Origin: Bradyrhizobium barranii subsp. barranii
GTDB lineage: Bacteria; Pseudomonadota; Alphaproteobacteria; Rhizobiales; Xanthobacteraceae
Direction of reading: 5' to 3'
Assembly: GCF_017565645.3 (NCBI RefSeq)
Contig: NZ_CP086136.1
Coordinates: 6,307,501 to 6,371,500, forward strand
DNA: 64,000 nt
Numbering within the stretch: position 1 is the first letter of the stretch; the number at the start of each line of letters is the position of its first letter. Below are positions 9,534 through 19,130 of this stretch, piece after piece. The notes beneath the pieces are model-generated. The model searched no databases. It was not told the DNA's origin and saw nothing but the letters and a program-made list of their open reading frames with translations. The position numbers and the translations under genes are program-made.

Positions 9534-11105
9534 TTACCAGTTGCGCTGAGCGCGGAGCAGCAAGCTGACCGTGTTCTGATCCTTCAGCTCGTACACAGCA
9601 CCCGGCTTTGCGACAACTGCCGCAGGGCCAGCAGCGAGCGTGCTGATCGTGCCCGCGAACTTCTGGTCGAGCATGGTGTAAGCCACGTCCGCCGAGAAGG
9701 TCAGGTTCTTCACCGGCGTCCAGCGGGTGATCAGACCGATCGTGCCGATGTTGAAGTTCGGGTTGCAAGAGGTGATACCCGCAGTGGCGGCACCCAACGT
9801 AGCGAGTTGGTTGCAAATGAGAGTCGCACCACCGTTGCTGTACGTCAGCTGAGCGTACGAACCGTAGATCGCGGTGTTCCAGTACGGATCCCAGTTGTGG
9901 GTGTAGGCGCCGCGCATACCCCAGCTCGTAACCGTGTTGATACCGGTTCCGTTGGCGAACACACCGTCAGCCGCACCGGCAATGCCAATGCTCTGATAGG
10001 CACCAGCCAGGTTGGTACCGCCGAACATTGCATAGTTCTGCGAAGCCAAGCTCTGGAAGTTGTAGCGGGTCGCACCGTCGGTGTAGACCGCCTGGACGTT
10101 GATCACGTCGCCCGCACCCGTCGGAATGTTCTTGATGGACAAGGCCGCCTGGACAGCCCAGCCCCACTTGTCGCCCGGATGACCGGCTGCTTCGGTTCCG
10201 ACAAGCCCCGGAGTCGCGTAGTACGCTACGTGGTTGTTATGCGCCGCGGCAGACAACTGGAACAGACCCCAAGCCTGGTCAATACGGACCATACCCTGGA
10301 TGTCAGGAGCCCGCGTGCCGCCGAAGGCATTGATGCCGTAGCCGCCGGTACCAACGTTCGCGACCGAAAAGCCGGCGCTGGTGTTGTACAGGTTGCTCTG
10401 ATAGTAGGCCGTCGGATCCACCGCCGAAATCGCGGCAGTGATGCCCTGACCGAAGTCGGCAGTATAGGTGAACTGGTTCACACCAGTGACCGTGCCGCCG
10501 CCGCCGGTCAGACCGTCGAAGTTGTTACCCGGATAGTTGGTCCAGGGGGCGTCGAACTGGGCAACAGCTTTACCCATCGTGAAGCCCGCGAACTGGATGA
10601 AGGCGTAGTACACGCCGAGCGTACCGCCGGCGATTGCGCCTGCGTTGGCATTGTTGGGTCCGCCAACGCCCGTAGCGCCGAGCTGCGAGTAAACGGTGGA
10701 GCCGTTGCCGGTGCCGTTGCCCGTGTAGTTATCCGTCGTCCACGAGAACACCACGTCGGCGAAGGTACGAACCACGCCGTATTCGGTCGCGGTGCGCGTG
10801 TCGACGTTGAAGTCTTCACGGGCACGAGTGACGTAGTAGTTCGTCAGACGGTTCGCAGAACCGTTAACACTGCTGAAGTTACCGTTGAAATCGGTAGCGT
10901 TGATCGCGACTTCAGCACGCAGGTAACCACCCAGCTTGATGCAGGTGTCAGTGCCCGGGATGTAGTAGAATCCGGCACCGTACAGGGAGCAGATCTTCAC
11001 GTATTCGACCGCTTTGGCCTTCACGGGGAGATCGGCTGCCTGTGCTCCGCCAACGGCAATCAGACCTGCCGCTGAACCGAGCAAAAGGCTCTTAACCAAC
11101 TTCAT
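9534..11105 (-). CDS. Porin, Rhizobiales Porin_2 family
   Basis: Outer-membrane beta-barrel channel for small solutes. The 523-residue protein has a signal peptide (MKLVKSLLLGSAAGLIAVGG, cleavage after AQA), a mature start DLPVKAKAVEYVKIC with a second Cys about 17 residues later (GTDTCIKLGGY), Gly/Asn/Thr-rich loops and a C-terminal strand ending in Trp (LLLRAQRNW), as expected for barrel assembly recognition. The ATG at 11105 is backed by TTGGAGG upstream. A strong terminator follows. Probably highly expressed. Confidence 0.95.
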   Translation of the reverse strand: MKLVKSLLLGSAAGLIAVGGAQAADLPVKAKAVEYVKICSLYGAGFYYIPGTDTCIKLGGYLRAEVAINATDFNGNFSSVNGSANRLTNYYVTRAREDFNVDTRTATEYGVVRTFADVVFSWTTDNYTGNGTGNGSTVYSQLGATGVGGPNNANAGAIAGGTLGVYYAFIQFAGFTMGKAVAQFDAPWTNYPGNNFDGLTGGGGTVTGVNQFTYTADFGQGITAAISAVDPTAYYQSNLYNTSAGFSVANVGTGGYGINAFGGTRAPDIQGMVRIDQAWGLFQLSAAAHNNHVAYYATPGLVGTEAAGHPGDKWGWAVQAALSIKNIPTGAGDVINVQAVYTDGATRYNFQSLASQNYAMFGGTNLAGAYQSIGIAGAADGVFANGTGINTVTSWGMRGAYTHNWDPYWNTAIYGSYAQLTYSNGGATLICNQLATLGAATAGITSCNPNFNIGTIGLITRWTPVKNLTFSADVAYTMLDQKFAGTISTLAAGPAAVVAKPGAVYELKDQNTVSLLLRAQRNW

Positions 11106-11681
11106 GTTAAACCTCCAAGTTTGCTCTATAGGGAAGGTTCCGGATCCGCTGGGTGACGACACCCTAAGGTTGGTTCCCTTGTCCCTTAACTTACCGCTTA
11201 GTCGCTTCGCGCCTTCGGACACACCCGCTGAACGCGAGGGACTTAAGCGAACCACCTAAAACGGGACGACCTCGGGATGCCCCCCTCCGTCGCTCAGTCA
11301 CAATTACCGAACGTCTTTGCACACACAACAAGAGAACGCTCCGTAGCGAGCCCATGACGTTTGTTTTCCGAAGGGTGTTGCACAAATAACACGCAGATGT
11401 GATCGAAGCGCTCTCGCAACATATTGTTTTTGCTTAGTTTTCTAGGACGGTTCCGTCTGCCGTCAAAATTCCCCACCTGAGGCGCTGTGGACGGAACTCC
11501 AGCCTGAACAGGCTTTGACGCGCACGAATCGTGGAATCAGAAGGAGACTCAAGGAGAAGGCACACAGGTCTTCCCGCGACTCTCCACCAGGCGCAGACAT
11601 GGTCGCGGCAACGCTGAAGGCGCGCTGCGAAGGCTCTTTATCGATGGTGGGGATGATTGAGACCGGAGCGGACAGCTCGGC
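11106..11681. other. Upstream region of porin gene
   Basis: Gap of about 576 bp between the porin start and tRNA-Ser. It should contain the porin promoter and a long leader. No ORF with a ribosome binding site is visible; short frames on both strands look like chance. It is locally AT-richer (around 11340-11480) than the flanking genes, consistent with regulatory sequence. Confidence 0.5.
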
Positions 11682-11684
11682 TGG

Positions 11685-11775
11685 CGGAGACGGAGGGATT
11701 CGAACCCTCGATAGGCCTTTACAAGCCTATAACGGTTTAGCAAACCGCCGCCTTCAGCCACTCGGCCACGTCTCC
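11685..11775 (-). tRNA. tRNA-Ser, anticodon GCU
   Basis: On the minus strand the sequence begins GGAGACGTGGCCGAGTGGC and ends in the matching CGTCTCC acceptor strand, with T-arm GGTTCGAATCC. The anticodon arm has GGT-TTGCTAA-ACC, giving anticodon GCT, and a long variable arm typical of serine tRNAs lies between it and the T-arm. CCA is encoded (11682-11684). Length 91 nt without CCA. Confidence 0.95.
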
Positions 11776-12218
11776 AATATGCCGGGTATGCCCGACACGG
11801 CGGCGAGCCGCAAGCGGCAGAATCAAGGTCTGTGCGTTCTTTCACCTGAAAGCGACCGCCGGACGACCGCGAAAGCCTGGCGCATGGATCAGCGCGGCAC
11901 GCGCAGCCGATTCGCGCTCTCTATATATGTGTGCATCCATCCACGGGATTGCCGGATCCGCCGCTGCGAGGGCGCATTCAGCACCACCTCGCCGGCTCAG
12001 ATATTGAACCAGACGCCGGAGCTGCGCCGGGACGGAAGGCCCAAGACCTCTATATCCCCGGCAAGAGGCCCGTCTTGTGCGGCCGTCCGGGTTCCAGAGC
12101 GGAATCGTCGGGCGGCGGCTCGGTCATGCCGCGCGGGTCGATGCGGCGACACGACGAAGGAACTTGATTGAGCGCAATCCGTCCCCGTGAAGACAAGGGT
12201 GTGGATGCGATTCTCGGC
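11776..12218. other. Intergenic region, no recognisable gene
   Basis: About 440 bp between tRNA-Ser and the Sel1-like gene. Overlapping frames occur on both strands but lack start signals and recognisable domains. The upstream part must contain the tRNA promoter. Confidence 0.5.
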
Positions 12219-12485
12219 TCAGTGAGCCGAGACCCACGCCCTCGCCTCGCGCTGCGCGGCCGAGATCTCGGCGTCCGACATCTGCCCGGCGACTTCCTGG
12301 CGCAGCGCCACGGCGTCCTTGCGGCCCTTCAGCGCGGCGAGGTTGAACCATTTATGTGCGGCGACGAGGTCGACGAGGCCGGAGCGGCCGCTCGCCCAAT
12401 AGATCCCGCGCTCGAACAACACGTCCGACAGCGCGCTCGCGTCGATCGGCGTCGCCGTCTCCAGATCGAAAGTACCCTGAAACAT
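12219..12485 (-). CDS. Sel1-repeat-like small protein
   Basis: 88-residue protein whose C-terminal half, LVAAHKWFNLAALKGRKDA followed by QMSDAEISAAQREARAW, resembles the last repeat of Sel1-like proteins, a helical-repeat scaffold. The start ATG at 12485 is preceded by AAGGGG. It stands alone, with no operon partner within several hundred bases. Function is unknown; the assignment rests on motif likeness only. Confidence 0.8.
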   Translation of the reverse strand: MFQGTFDLETATPIDASALSDVLFERGIYWASGRSGLVDLVAAHKWFNLAALKGRKDAVALRQEVAGQMSDAEISAAQREARAWVSAH

Positions 12486-13288
12486 AACGCATCCCCTTTT
12501 TTTCTGCCGCCTCGTTCCCCCGAGCGCGGCTCCCGTCCAAAGACCTGTTCAACTCATCCCCATGCCGTTTGCCGGCTTGTTGGAGGCGATGATGGCGGGC
12601 AAATTTGAATGGCAGTTTAAGTATCGCGATGAAGCAGACGTAAACGCACCCGCACGGGGCGCGCGCGACGAATGCAAGAAGTCCCCACTTTGCAGGCACT
12701 TCTGCGATTCGTCAGATTCGGTTTACCCTGGGATTTTGGGAGAACGATAACCATCGCGCGCGGTGACGCGCGCCCTGCGGTTACAATTCGTGGGAGGGGC
12801 GCGTTGTGGGAGGGGCGCGCCGGCAAGGCCACACGGGCGCCTCGCGTGGCCACCCCGTGGCAGACAAGGCCGCGCAGCGCGAAGCGCGCGACTTTAGGAA
12901 TCGGAGCGACGGCCTCGCATTGCGCCTGCGCGGCGCGCCGTCGCGGCAAACGACAGTTCGCCGCAGCCCTCGCCTGCCCCAAGGCAGCGCGGCCACGTCA
13001 CGGTCAGATCAGCAATGTGGGAAAAGGGAATGCCAATACCCCGGCCTCAAAAGAACGAGGGCGTCGGCGAACACGTCAGGACCAGATTCCACGTTGGCCC
13101 GAAGGCCGCTTGTGAAATTGCGGAGCCCTTGAGAAGGAGAACCGCACCGAACGAAGAAAACTTGTTTCTTCTGCCGGACCGTACTTTGGCGAGCGAACCC
13201 GCGAAAGAGAACGATCCGACCGTTGGCCTGATGTCTCGCCGACACCCTCTATCGCCGACCAGAACCTGTTAGAAGGCGCTGATGACGT
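12486..13288. other. Gene-poor GC-rich stretch, possible dispersed repeat
   Basis: About 800 bp without a gene I can support. Several long frames overlap on opposite strands (for example 12672-13115 plus, 12781-12996 and 13009-13245 minus), none with a plausible start region. The translated minus-strand frames look like those I recall from repeated non-coding DNA in Bradyrhizobium genomes; this is memory, not a search result. Confidence 0.4.
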
Positions 13289-13309
13289 GCCGGCTCTCTA
13301 GGAGCCGGC
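13289..13309 (-). terminator. Hairpin downstream of Lys-rich peptide gene
   Basis: Perfect 8-bp stem (13289-13296 with 13302-13309), loop of 5 bases, lying 16 bp beyond the stop of the 32-residue ORF. No T-run follows, so it could be an mRNA 3'-end stabiliser or a weak terminator. Confidence 0.5.
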
Positions 13310-13325
13310 AACTTCAGAAGCGAAG

Positions 13326-13424
13326 TTACTTCTTCTTCGCGACCTTGCGGGTCTTCTTCGCAGTCTTCTTCACTGCGCTCTTCGCCTTCTTCGCCTTCTT
13401 CGCCTTCTTCGCTTTCTTGGCCAT
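13326..13424 (-). CDS. Small Lys/Ala-rich peptide, histone-H1-like
   Basis: A 32-residue ORF: MAKKAKKAKKAKKAKS, then AVKKTAKKTRKVAKKK. It consists almost only of Lys and Ala with one Arg, in an AKK-type three-residue repeat, like the tails of histone H1-like bacterial proteins. A textbook ribosome binding site (GGAGGG, 5 nt before the ATG) and a 3' hairpin argue that it is translated. The likely role is nucleic-acid binding, by composition only. The gene stands alone in a 1.5-kb stretch without other genes. Confidence 0.75.
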   Translation of the reverse strand: MAKKAKKAKKAKKAKSAVKKTAKKTRKVAKKK

Positions 13425-13992
13425 GTTGCCCTCCGATGTGTGAGATGGCTGTAATCGCTGCATGCAGTCGGGGATCGAATGCACACTCATCCCGAATACA
13501 CCAACACGACGAAAAAAACAGCTTCTCGCTTAAAGAAGTGTTGACGGCACAACGCGCCTGCGCTTGGCGAGCGCGATGCGGGCGCAGTGCATGACGCGTG
13601 CTTGCGATCGCGGGGAGTGCCCGCATCGTCGATGTTTGCGCGAGATGCGATTGCAGAAAAACACTACACGGCAAGTATTTTTCTGCACGCGCGCATCGCG
13701 CATGCGCGATGCGATGATGTGCATCGTCGATCCCGCGATCGCCGCGCAAGGGCGCTTCGCGGACTCTGAGTCGCGAGTTTTGGCAACGAAAATATTTTCA
13801 TGCTTAACGGCGCAAGCGCTCGTCAGCGCGTGTGGAAGCCGCCGTTTTGCGCGAATCGCGTGGCGGCGATTCGGCCGCCGCATCGCCGTCGGTCGGGATG
13901 GAGTTTGCCGCCGAGGGTGCGCGCGAGCGTCGCAGCGCGAACCGGAAGCGAGGTGACGAAGCGTATCCGTCACCTCGTTCGAACGTGTGACG
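13425..13992. other. Intergenic region upstream of the Lys-rich peptide gene
   Basis: About 570 bp between the gatB stop and the small peptide gene. It contains a long imperfect hairpin (13653-13686) and several repeats of GCATCGTCGAT and GCGATCGC type words. Frames on both strands are present but have no start signals or domains I recognise. It probably carries the promoter of the peptide gene at its left end. Confidence 0.5.
13653..13686. repeat. Imperfect inverted repeat, 13-bp arms
   Basis: Arms GCAGAAAAACACT (13653-13665) and AGTATTTTTCTGC (13674-13686) pair at 12 of 13 positions around an 8-base loop. The A/T-rich stem stands out in GC-rich surroundings; it could be an operator or an RNA structure. 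Confidence 0.6.
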
Positions 13993-15471
13993 TCAGATGC
14001 CGAGCTTCGACTTCAAGAGGTCGTTGACGCTCTGCGGGTTGGCCTTGCCGCCGGACGCCTTCATCACCTGACCGACGAACCAGCCGAGCGACTGCGGCTT
14101 GTCCTTGACCTGCGCGGCCTTGTCGGGATTGGCCGCGATGATGTCGTCGACCACCTTCTCGATCGCCGAGAGGTCGGTGACCTGCTTCATGCCGCGGCTT
14201 TCGACCAGCGCGCGCGGATCGCCGCCCTCCTGCCAGACGATCTCGAACAGATCCTTGGCGATCTTGCCGGAGATCGTGCCCTCGCCGATCAGGTCGATGA
14301 TCGCAGCCAACTGCTCGGCGTTGACGGGAGAGGCCGTAATATCCCGGCCTTCCTTGTTGAGACGGCCGAACAGCTCGTTGATCACCCAGTTCGCCGCCAT
14401 CTTGCCGTCGCGGGCGCGGTTGCCGAGCGTGTCCAGCACCGTCTCGTAGAACACCGCGCTCTCGCGCTCGGCGACCAGCACGCTCGCATCGTAAGCCGAC
14501 AGGCCGAAGTCGGCGACGAAGCGCGCCTTCTTCTGGTCCGGCAGCTCCGGCAGCTCTGTCTTCAGCTCGTCGACGAAGCTTTGCGAGAATTCGAGCGGCA
14601 GCAGGTCGGGATCGGGGAAGTAGCGGTAGTCGTGCGCCTCTTCCTTGGACCGCATCGATCGCGTCTCGCCCTTGTTGGGGTCGTAGAGCCGCGTTTCCTG
14701 GTCGATCTCCCCGCCGTCCTCGAGGATCTCGATCTGGCGCCGCGCCTCGTACTCGATCGCCTGGCCGATGAAGGTGATCGAGTTCATGTTCTTGATCTCG
14801 CAGCGGGTGCCGAGCGGCGCGCCCGGCTTGCGCACGGAGACGTTGACGTCGGCGCGCAAGGATCCCTTCTCCATGTCGCCGTCGCAGGTGCCGAGATAGC
14901 GCAGGATCGAGCGCAGCTTGGTCACATAGGCCTTGGCCTGCTCGGCGTCGCGGATGTCGGGCTTGGAGACGATCTCCATCAGCGCCACGCCGCAACGATT
15001 GAGATCGACATGGGACATGGCCGGCGACTGATCGTGCAGCAACTTGCCCGCGTCCTGCTCAAGATGAAGGCGCTCGATGCCGATGGTCGCGGTCTTGCCG
15101 CCATCCAGTTCGACCACGACCTCACCTTCGCCGACGATCGGCGACTTGTACTGGCTGATCTGGTAGCCCTGCGGCGAGTCCGGATAGAAATAGTTCTTGC
15201 GGTCGAACACCGAACGCAGATTGATCTGCGCGTTCAGCCCGAGCCCGGTCCGGACAGCCTGTCTGACGCATTCCTCGTTGATGACGGGCAGCATGCCTGG
15301 CATCGCGGCATCGACCAGCGACACGTGGCTGTTCGGCTCGCCGCCGAACGTGGTGGACGCGCCCGAGAACAGTTTTGAGTTCGACGTCACCTGGGCATGG
15401 ATCTCCATGCCGATGACCATCTCCCAGTCACCGGTGGCGCCCTTGAGAAGCTTGTGCGTGGCCGTGCTCAT
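13993..15471 (-). CDS. gatB: Asp-tRNA(Asn)/Glu-tRNA(Gln) amidotransferase subunit B
   Basis: tRNA-binding and phosphorylating subunit of GatCAB, which converts Glu-tRNA(Gln) or Asp-tRNA(Asn) to the amide. The 492-residue protein shows the GatB signature [38 protein letters not shown] and the C-terminal YqeY-like helical domain (residues ~350-490). The ATG at 15471 overlaps the stop of the upstream small gene by 4 nt, so translation is probably coupled. Confidence 0.97.
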   Translation of the reverse strand: MSTATHKLLKGATGDWEMVIGMEIHAQVTSNSKLFSGASTTFGGEPNSHVSLVDAAMPGMLPVINEECVRQAVRTGLGLNAQINLRSVFDRKNYFYPDSPQGYQISQYKSPIVGEGEVVVELDGGKTATIGIERLHLEQDAGKLLHDQSPAMSHVDLNRCGVALMEIVSKPDIRDAEQAKAYVTKLRSILRYLGTCDGDMEKGSLRADVNVSVRKPGAPLGTRCEIKNMNSITFIGQAIEYEARRQIEILEDGGEIDQETRLYDPNKGETRSMRSKEEAHDYRYFPDPDLLPLEFSQSFVDELKTELPELPDQKKARFVADFGLSAYDASVLVAERESAVFYETVLDTLGNRARDGKMAANWVINELFGRLNKEGRDITASPVNAEQLAAIIDLIGEGTISGKIAKDLFEIVWQEGGDPRALVESRGMKQVTDLSAIEKVVDDIIAANPDKAAQVKDKPQSLGWFVGQVMKASGGKANPQSVNDLLKSKLGI

Positions 15472-15770
15472 GTCCTGCTCCCGAGCAGCGTGGCAGCGAT
15501 CCGCTCCCACTCCGCCTCCAATGAATCCTTTGCCGTGGGTTGGCCGGCCTGGCGATACCAGTAGCCGGCATTGCCGAGATCGCCTTCGACCCGGTGCAGA
15601 TAGGCGTGCACCCAGGCGGCGTCGCGGCTGCTCTCGTCCTGAACGATCTTGTGCGCCTGATCCCAGTCGCCCTTCGCGGCCCACCAGAGGCCGGCGAGCG
15701 GCGCGTTCAGATCCGGCGCGGGCGCCGCGCCGTCGAGGCTCGCGATGAACGCGGCGACATTCACCACCAC
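15468..15770 (-). CDS. Hypothetical protein embedded between gatA and gatB
   Basis: 100-residue ORF overlapping gatA by 10 nt upstream and gatB by 4 nt downstream, so it is clearly part of the gat operon. Sequence features: Trp-rich helices ([38 protein letters not shown]), resembling a small TPR-like helical protein. The apparent start is a GTG at 15770. No catalytic motif is visible. The tight overlaps argue for a real, co-translated protein; function unknown. Confidence 0.85.
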   Translation of the reverse strand: MVVNVAAFIASLDGAAPAPDLNAPLAGLWWAAKGDWDQAHKIVQDESSRDAAWVHAYLHRVEGDLGNAGYWYRQAGQPTAKDSLEAEWERIAATLLGSRT

Positions 15771-17236
15771 CTCGCGGGCGTGAAGCGGCCGGCGGCCTGC
15801 TCGATCACCTCGCCGAGCGAGAACAGCGTCTCCTCGTCGAACGGACGTCCGATCAGCTGCAGGCCGAGCGGCAGGCCTTGCGCGTCCTTGCCGGCGGGCA
15901 CGGCGATGCCCGGCAGACCCGCCATGTTCACAGTCACCGTGAAGATGTCGTTGAGATACATCTCGACGGGATCCGCCCCGCCCTTCTCGCCGATGCCGAA
16001 GGCTGCCGACGGCGTCGCCGGCGTCAGGATCGCGTCGACGCCCTTGGCGAAGCAGTCCTCGAAATCCTTCTTGATCAGCGTCCGCACCTTCTGCGCACGC
16101 AGATAATAGGCGTCGTAATAGCCGGCCGAGAGCACATAGGTGCCGATCATGACGCGGCGCTTCACCTCGGCGCCAAAACCCTCGGCGCGGCTGTTCTCGT
16201 AGAGCTCGATGATGTTCTTGCCCTGCTCGCGCAGTCCGTAGCGCACGCCGTCATAGCGCGCGAGGTTGGAGGACGCCTCCGCCGGCGCCACGATGTAATA
16301 GGCCGGCAGCGCGTATTTGGTGTGCGGCAGCGACACTTCGACGAGCTCGGCACCGGCCGCCTTCAGCCAGGCCGCGCCCTCGCTCCAGAGCTTCTCGATC
16401 TCGGCCGGCATGCCGTCGAGGCGATACTCCTTGGGGATGCCGATCCTGATGCCCTTCACGGACTTGCCGATCGCGGCCTCATAGTCCGGCACGGCAATAT
16501 CGACCGATGTCGTGTCCCTCGGATCGTGCCCGGCCATCGAGCGCAGCAGCATCGCGCTATCGCGCACGCTGCGCGCGATCGGACCGGCCTGGTCGAGCGA
16601 GGAGGCGAAGGCGACGATGCCCCAGCGCGAGCAGCGGCCGTAGGTCGGCTTGATGCCGACCGTCGCGGTGAACGCCGCCGGCTGGCGGATCGAGCCGCCG
16701 GTGTCGGTCGCGGTCGCGCCCATGCACAGCAACGCCGCCACGGCCGAGGCCGAGCCGCCGGACGAGCCGCCCGGCACCAGCGTCGTGTTGCTTCCCTCAC
16801 GCCGCCAGGGATTGCCGACGGGGCCGAAGCACGAGGTCTCGTTGGCCGAGCCCATCGCGAACTCGTCATTGTTGAGCTTGCCGAGCATCACCGCACCATC
16901 GCGCCACAGCTGCGAGGTCACGGTGGATTCATAGGTCGGCACGAAATTGCCGAGAATCTTCGAGCACGCCGTGGTGCGCACGCCCTTGGTCGCGAACAGA
17001 TCCTTGATGCCGAGCGGGATGCCGGCGAGCGGGCCGCCCTCCCCCTTGGCGATCTTCTCGTCCACGGCCTTCGCCATGTCGCGCGCGCGATCGGGCGTCT
17101 CCATCACGAAGGCATTGAGCACGCGCGCGGCTTCGATCGCGTTCAGATGCGCGTCGGTCAGCTCGAGTGACGTGAAAGTTTTTGCCGCGAGACCCTTGCG
17201 GGCCTCGGCGAGCGTCAGCGATGTCAAATCGGTCAT
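15761..17236 (-). CDS. gatA: Asp-tRNA(Asn)/Glu-tRNA(Gln) amidotransferase subunit A
   Basis: Amidase subunit of GatCAB that releases ammonia from glutamine. 491 residues with the amidase-signature Ser-Ser-Lys triad: Lys in [15 protein letters not shown], the Ser-rich loop [14 protein letters not shown] and nucleophile Ser in [12 protein letters not shown]. The start overlaps the stop of the preceding 71-residue ORF by 4 nt. The C-terminus overlaps the following small ORF. Cytoplasmic, essential function expected. Confidence 0.97.
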   Translation of the reverse strand: MTDLTSLTLAEARKGLAAKTFTSLELTDAHLNAIEAARVLNAFVMETPDRARDMAKAVDEKIAKGEGGPLAGIPLGIKDLFATKGVRTTACSKILGNFVPTYESTVTSQLWRDGAVMLGKLNNDEFAMGSANETSCFGPVGNPWRREGSNTTLVPGGSSGGSASAVAALLCMGATATDTGGSIRQPAAFTATVGIKPTYGRCSRWGIVAFASSLDQAGPIARSVRDSAMLLRSMAGHDPRDTTSVDIAVPDYEAAIGKSVKGIRIGIPKEYRLDGMPAEIEKLWSEGAAWLKAAGAELVEVSLPHTKYALPAYYIVAPAEASSNLARYDGVRYGLREQGKNIIELYENSRAEGFGAEVKRRVMIGTYVLSAGYYDAYYLRAQKVRTLIKKDFEDCFAKGVDAILTPATPSAAFGIGEKGGADPVEMYLNDIFTVTVNMAGLPGIAVPAGKDAQGLPLGLQLIGRPFDEETLFSLGEVIEQAAGRFTPARWW

Positions 17237-17448
17237 TTATTGATCGGGCTGCAGAAGAACGGAGACAGGGTTTTGTCGTTGGCCGGGTCGTCTTTTTTCT
17301 TGGCGGCGGCGTTCGCGGCGGCCTCGATCTCGTCGAGCACGGCATTGACGGCGACGTTGGGATCGGCAGCCTTGCCCTGCCGCTCCATCTTGTCGAGATA
17401 GTTCATGTAGGCCTGATAGGCCTTCTCATCGTCGCAAAGCATGCACAT
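17233..17448 (-). CDS. Small conserved-looking protein between gatC and gatA
   Basis: 71-residue ORF, beginning [20 protein letters not shown], with a CxxC pair at its N-terminus and a Cys near its C-terminus (FFCSPINK), so metal or redox binding is possible. The middle is a charged helix ([17 protein letters not shown]). It overlaps gatA by 4 nt, implying translational coupling. Function unknown; position in the operon is the main support. Confidence 0.8.
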   Translation of the reverse strand: MCMLCDDEKAYQAYMNYLDKMERQGKAADPNVAVNAVLDEIEAAANAAAKKKDDPANDKTLSPFFCSPINK

Positions 17449-17473
17449 CGGACTTGGTCCTAAGGCTCTTTAG

Positions 17474-17523
17474 TTTGACGCGTTTTCTTGACGCGAACCG
17501 GCTTCCACTTCGCTCGAAAACGC
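17474..17523 (-). repeat. Dispersed ~50-bp palindromic element, copy 1
   Basis: Contains the words TTGACGCGAACCGG and CACTTCGCTCGAAAACG in minus orientation. The same element appears at 28642-28695 and 48506-48559. This copy lies inside the gat cluster, between gatC and the 71-residue ORF, so it must be transcribed with them. Confidence 0.85.
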
Positions 17524-17527
17524 CACG

Positions 17528-17815
17528 TCACTCGACCACCTTGGGCACAAGAAAGAAGTGACCTTCGGTCGCGGGCGCGTTGGCAACGATATCGTCGGCG
17601 ATCTCGCCGTCATTGACCACGTCCTGCCGCTTCTTCATCTGCATCGGGGTGACCGAGGTCATCGGCTCCACGCCCTCGACGTTGACCTCCGAGAGCTGCT
17701 CGACAAAGGCGAGCATGGCGTTGAGCTCGCCCTGCAGATGCGGAACCTCGCCCTCGGAAACCGCAATGCGCGCCAGATGCGCGATGCGGCGGACGGTAGC
17801 GTCGTCGACGGACAT
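17528..17815 (-). CDS. gatC: Asp-tRNA(Asn)/Glu-tRNA(Gln) amidotransferase subunit C
   Basis: Small clamp subunit of GatCAB that wraps GatA and GatB. 95 residues: [44 protein letters not shown] and a C-terminal FFLVPKVVE, all standard for GatC. The ATG at 17815 is chosen over the longer open frame. It is the first gene of the gatC-ORF71-gatA-ORF100-gatB cluster. Confidence 0.96.
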   Translation of the reverse strand: MSVDDATVRRIAHLARIAVSEGEVPHLQGELNAMLAFVEQLSEVNVEGVEPMTSVTPMQMKKRQDVVNDGEIADDIVANAPATEGHFFLVPKVVE

Positions 17816-17892
17816 TATATAAGGCCTCTCACGGCAAAATCTAACTGCCGTATAGCAGAGGCCGGTTTTGCGCCGCAACCGGCGGCGCGACC

Positions 17893-18969
17893 TTAGCCAG
17901 CCAGTCCCTTCATGCGGGCCAGGGCCGATTTGGCAAAATCCCGGGTCAATTCGGCCGCGGGGACCTCACGGCCCAGGGCCACGGCCTGGCCGGCCCAGAG
18001 ATTGGTGAAATCCACCCTGCCCTGCTTTTCGGCAGCTGCCTTGAGCGGCCCCAGCGCGGTCGCGGCATGGGGAAACGGCGGCGCCTCGGGCGAGATCGGG
18101 CCGGCTTCGCGCATCAGGCGGTTCTGGACGCCGCGCGCCGGACGCCCGGTCATGACATTGGTGATGACGGTGGAATCGTCCCGCGCTTCAGCCAGCGCCT
18201 TGCGCCCGCCCGCGCTGACCTTGGATTCCGGGCAGCGCAGATAGGCGCTGCCGATCTGCACGCCGGATGCGCCGAGCGCAAAGGCTGCGGCGATGCCGCG
18301 CCCGTCGGCGATACCGCCGGCCGCGATGACAGGCACCTTCACGGCGTCGGCGACCTGCGGCACCAGCGCAAAGGTGCCGGGCTGCTCGGAGATCTTGTCG
18401 GTCAGGAACATGCCGCGATGGCCGCCGGCCTCGGCGCCCTGCGCAATGACGGCATCGACGCCGCGCTCTTCCAGCCAGACTGCTTCCTTCACCGTCGTAG
18501 CGGACGAGATGACGAGGCAGCCGGCAGCCTTGACGCGCTTGAGCAGCGCCTGATCCGGCAGGCCGAAATGAAAGCTGACGATCTCCGGCCTCAGCTCCTC
18601 GACGACCTCGCAGAACGCGGCGTCGAACGGCGCACGGTTCGCGGCGTTGATGGGCGCGGCGGGATCGAGGCCGTGCTCGGTGTAATAGCCCGTGAGCCGC
18701 TGCTTCCAGCGCGCTTCGGCTTCGGCCGTGAGGTCAACCGGCGTGTGGCAGAAGAAGTTCATGTTCACCGGCGCCTTCACGCGCTGGCGAATGATGTTGA
18801 CCTGCTCGCGCGCCTTCTCCGGCGACAGCATCGCGCTCGGCAGCGAGCCGAGCCCGCCGCCCTCTGCCACGGCGATCACCAGTTCGGCATCCATCACACC
18901 GGCCATCGGCGCCAGCACGATCGGGAATTCGGTCTTGAAGAGATCGATCAGTCGACGGTCAGGCCACAT
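17893..18969 (-). CDS. Nitronate monooxygenase-like FMN protein (first copy)
   Basis: 358-residue TIM-barrel flavoprotein of the nitronate monooxygenase (2-nitropropane dioxygenase) family, which oxidises alkyl nitronates. Motifs: [10 protein letters not shown] at the N-terminus, [11 protein letters not shown] and [30 protein letters not shown] FMN-phosphate binding segment at residues ~190-240. True substrate unknown. It lies downstream of a second, divergent paralogue on the same strand, separated by a palindromic repeat. Confidence 0.9.
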   Translation of the reverse strand: MWPDRRLIDLFKTEFPIVLAPMAGVMDAELVIAVAEGGGLGSLPSAMLSPEKAREQVNIIRQRVKAPVNMNFFCHTPVDLTAEAEARWKQRLTGYYTEHGLDPAAPINAANRAPFDAAFCEVVEELRPEIVSFHFGLPDQALLKRVKAAGCLVISSATTVKEAVWLEERGVDAVIAQGAEAGGHRGMFLTDKISEQPGTFALVPQVADAVKVPVIAAGGIADGRGIAAAFALGASGVQIGSAYLRCPESKVSAGGRKALAEARDDSTVITNVMTGRPARGVQNRLMREAGPISPEAPPFPHAATALGPLKAAAEKQGRVDFTNLWAGQAVALGREVPAAELTRDFAKSALARMKGLAG

Positions 18970-18990
18970 AATTCTTGCCTCATGTTCGCT

Positions 18991-19130
18991 CTTCCCTCTC
19001 CCCTTGTGCGAGAGGGTGGATCGCCGCGCAGCGGCGAGACGGGCGAGGGGTTTGCATCCGCGGAGACAGACCCCTCATCCGGCGCGGATTGCATCCGCGC
19101 CACCTTCTCCCACAAGGGGAGAAGGAAAAG
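18991..19130. repeat. Large inverted intergenic repeat overlapping a gene end
   Basis: Outer arms CTCCCCTTGTG and CACAAGGGGAG (around 18999-19009 and 19111-19121) with internal CCGCGCAGCGGCG-type and GAGGGG/CCCCTC pairs. The right half lies inside the coding sequence of the second nitronate monooxygenase gene and supplies its last ~17 codons and stop. Confidence 0.8.

Noticed and set aside
9468..11075. 535-codon plus-strand frame opposite the porin gene
   Set aside because: Antisense shadow; the minus strand has a signal peptide, ribosome binding site, C-terminal Trp and terminator.
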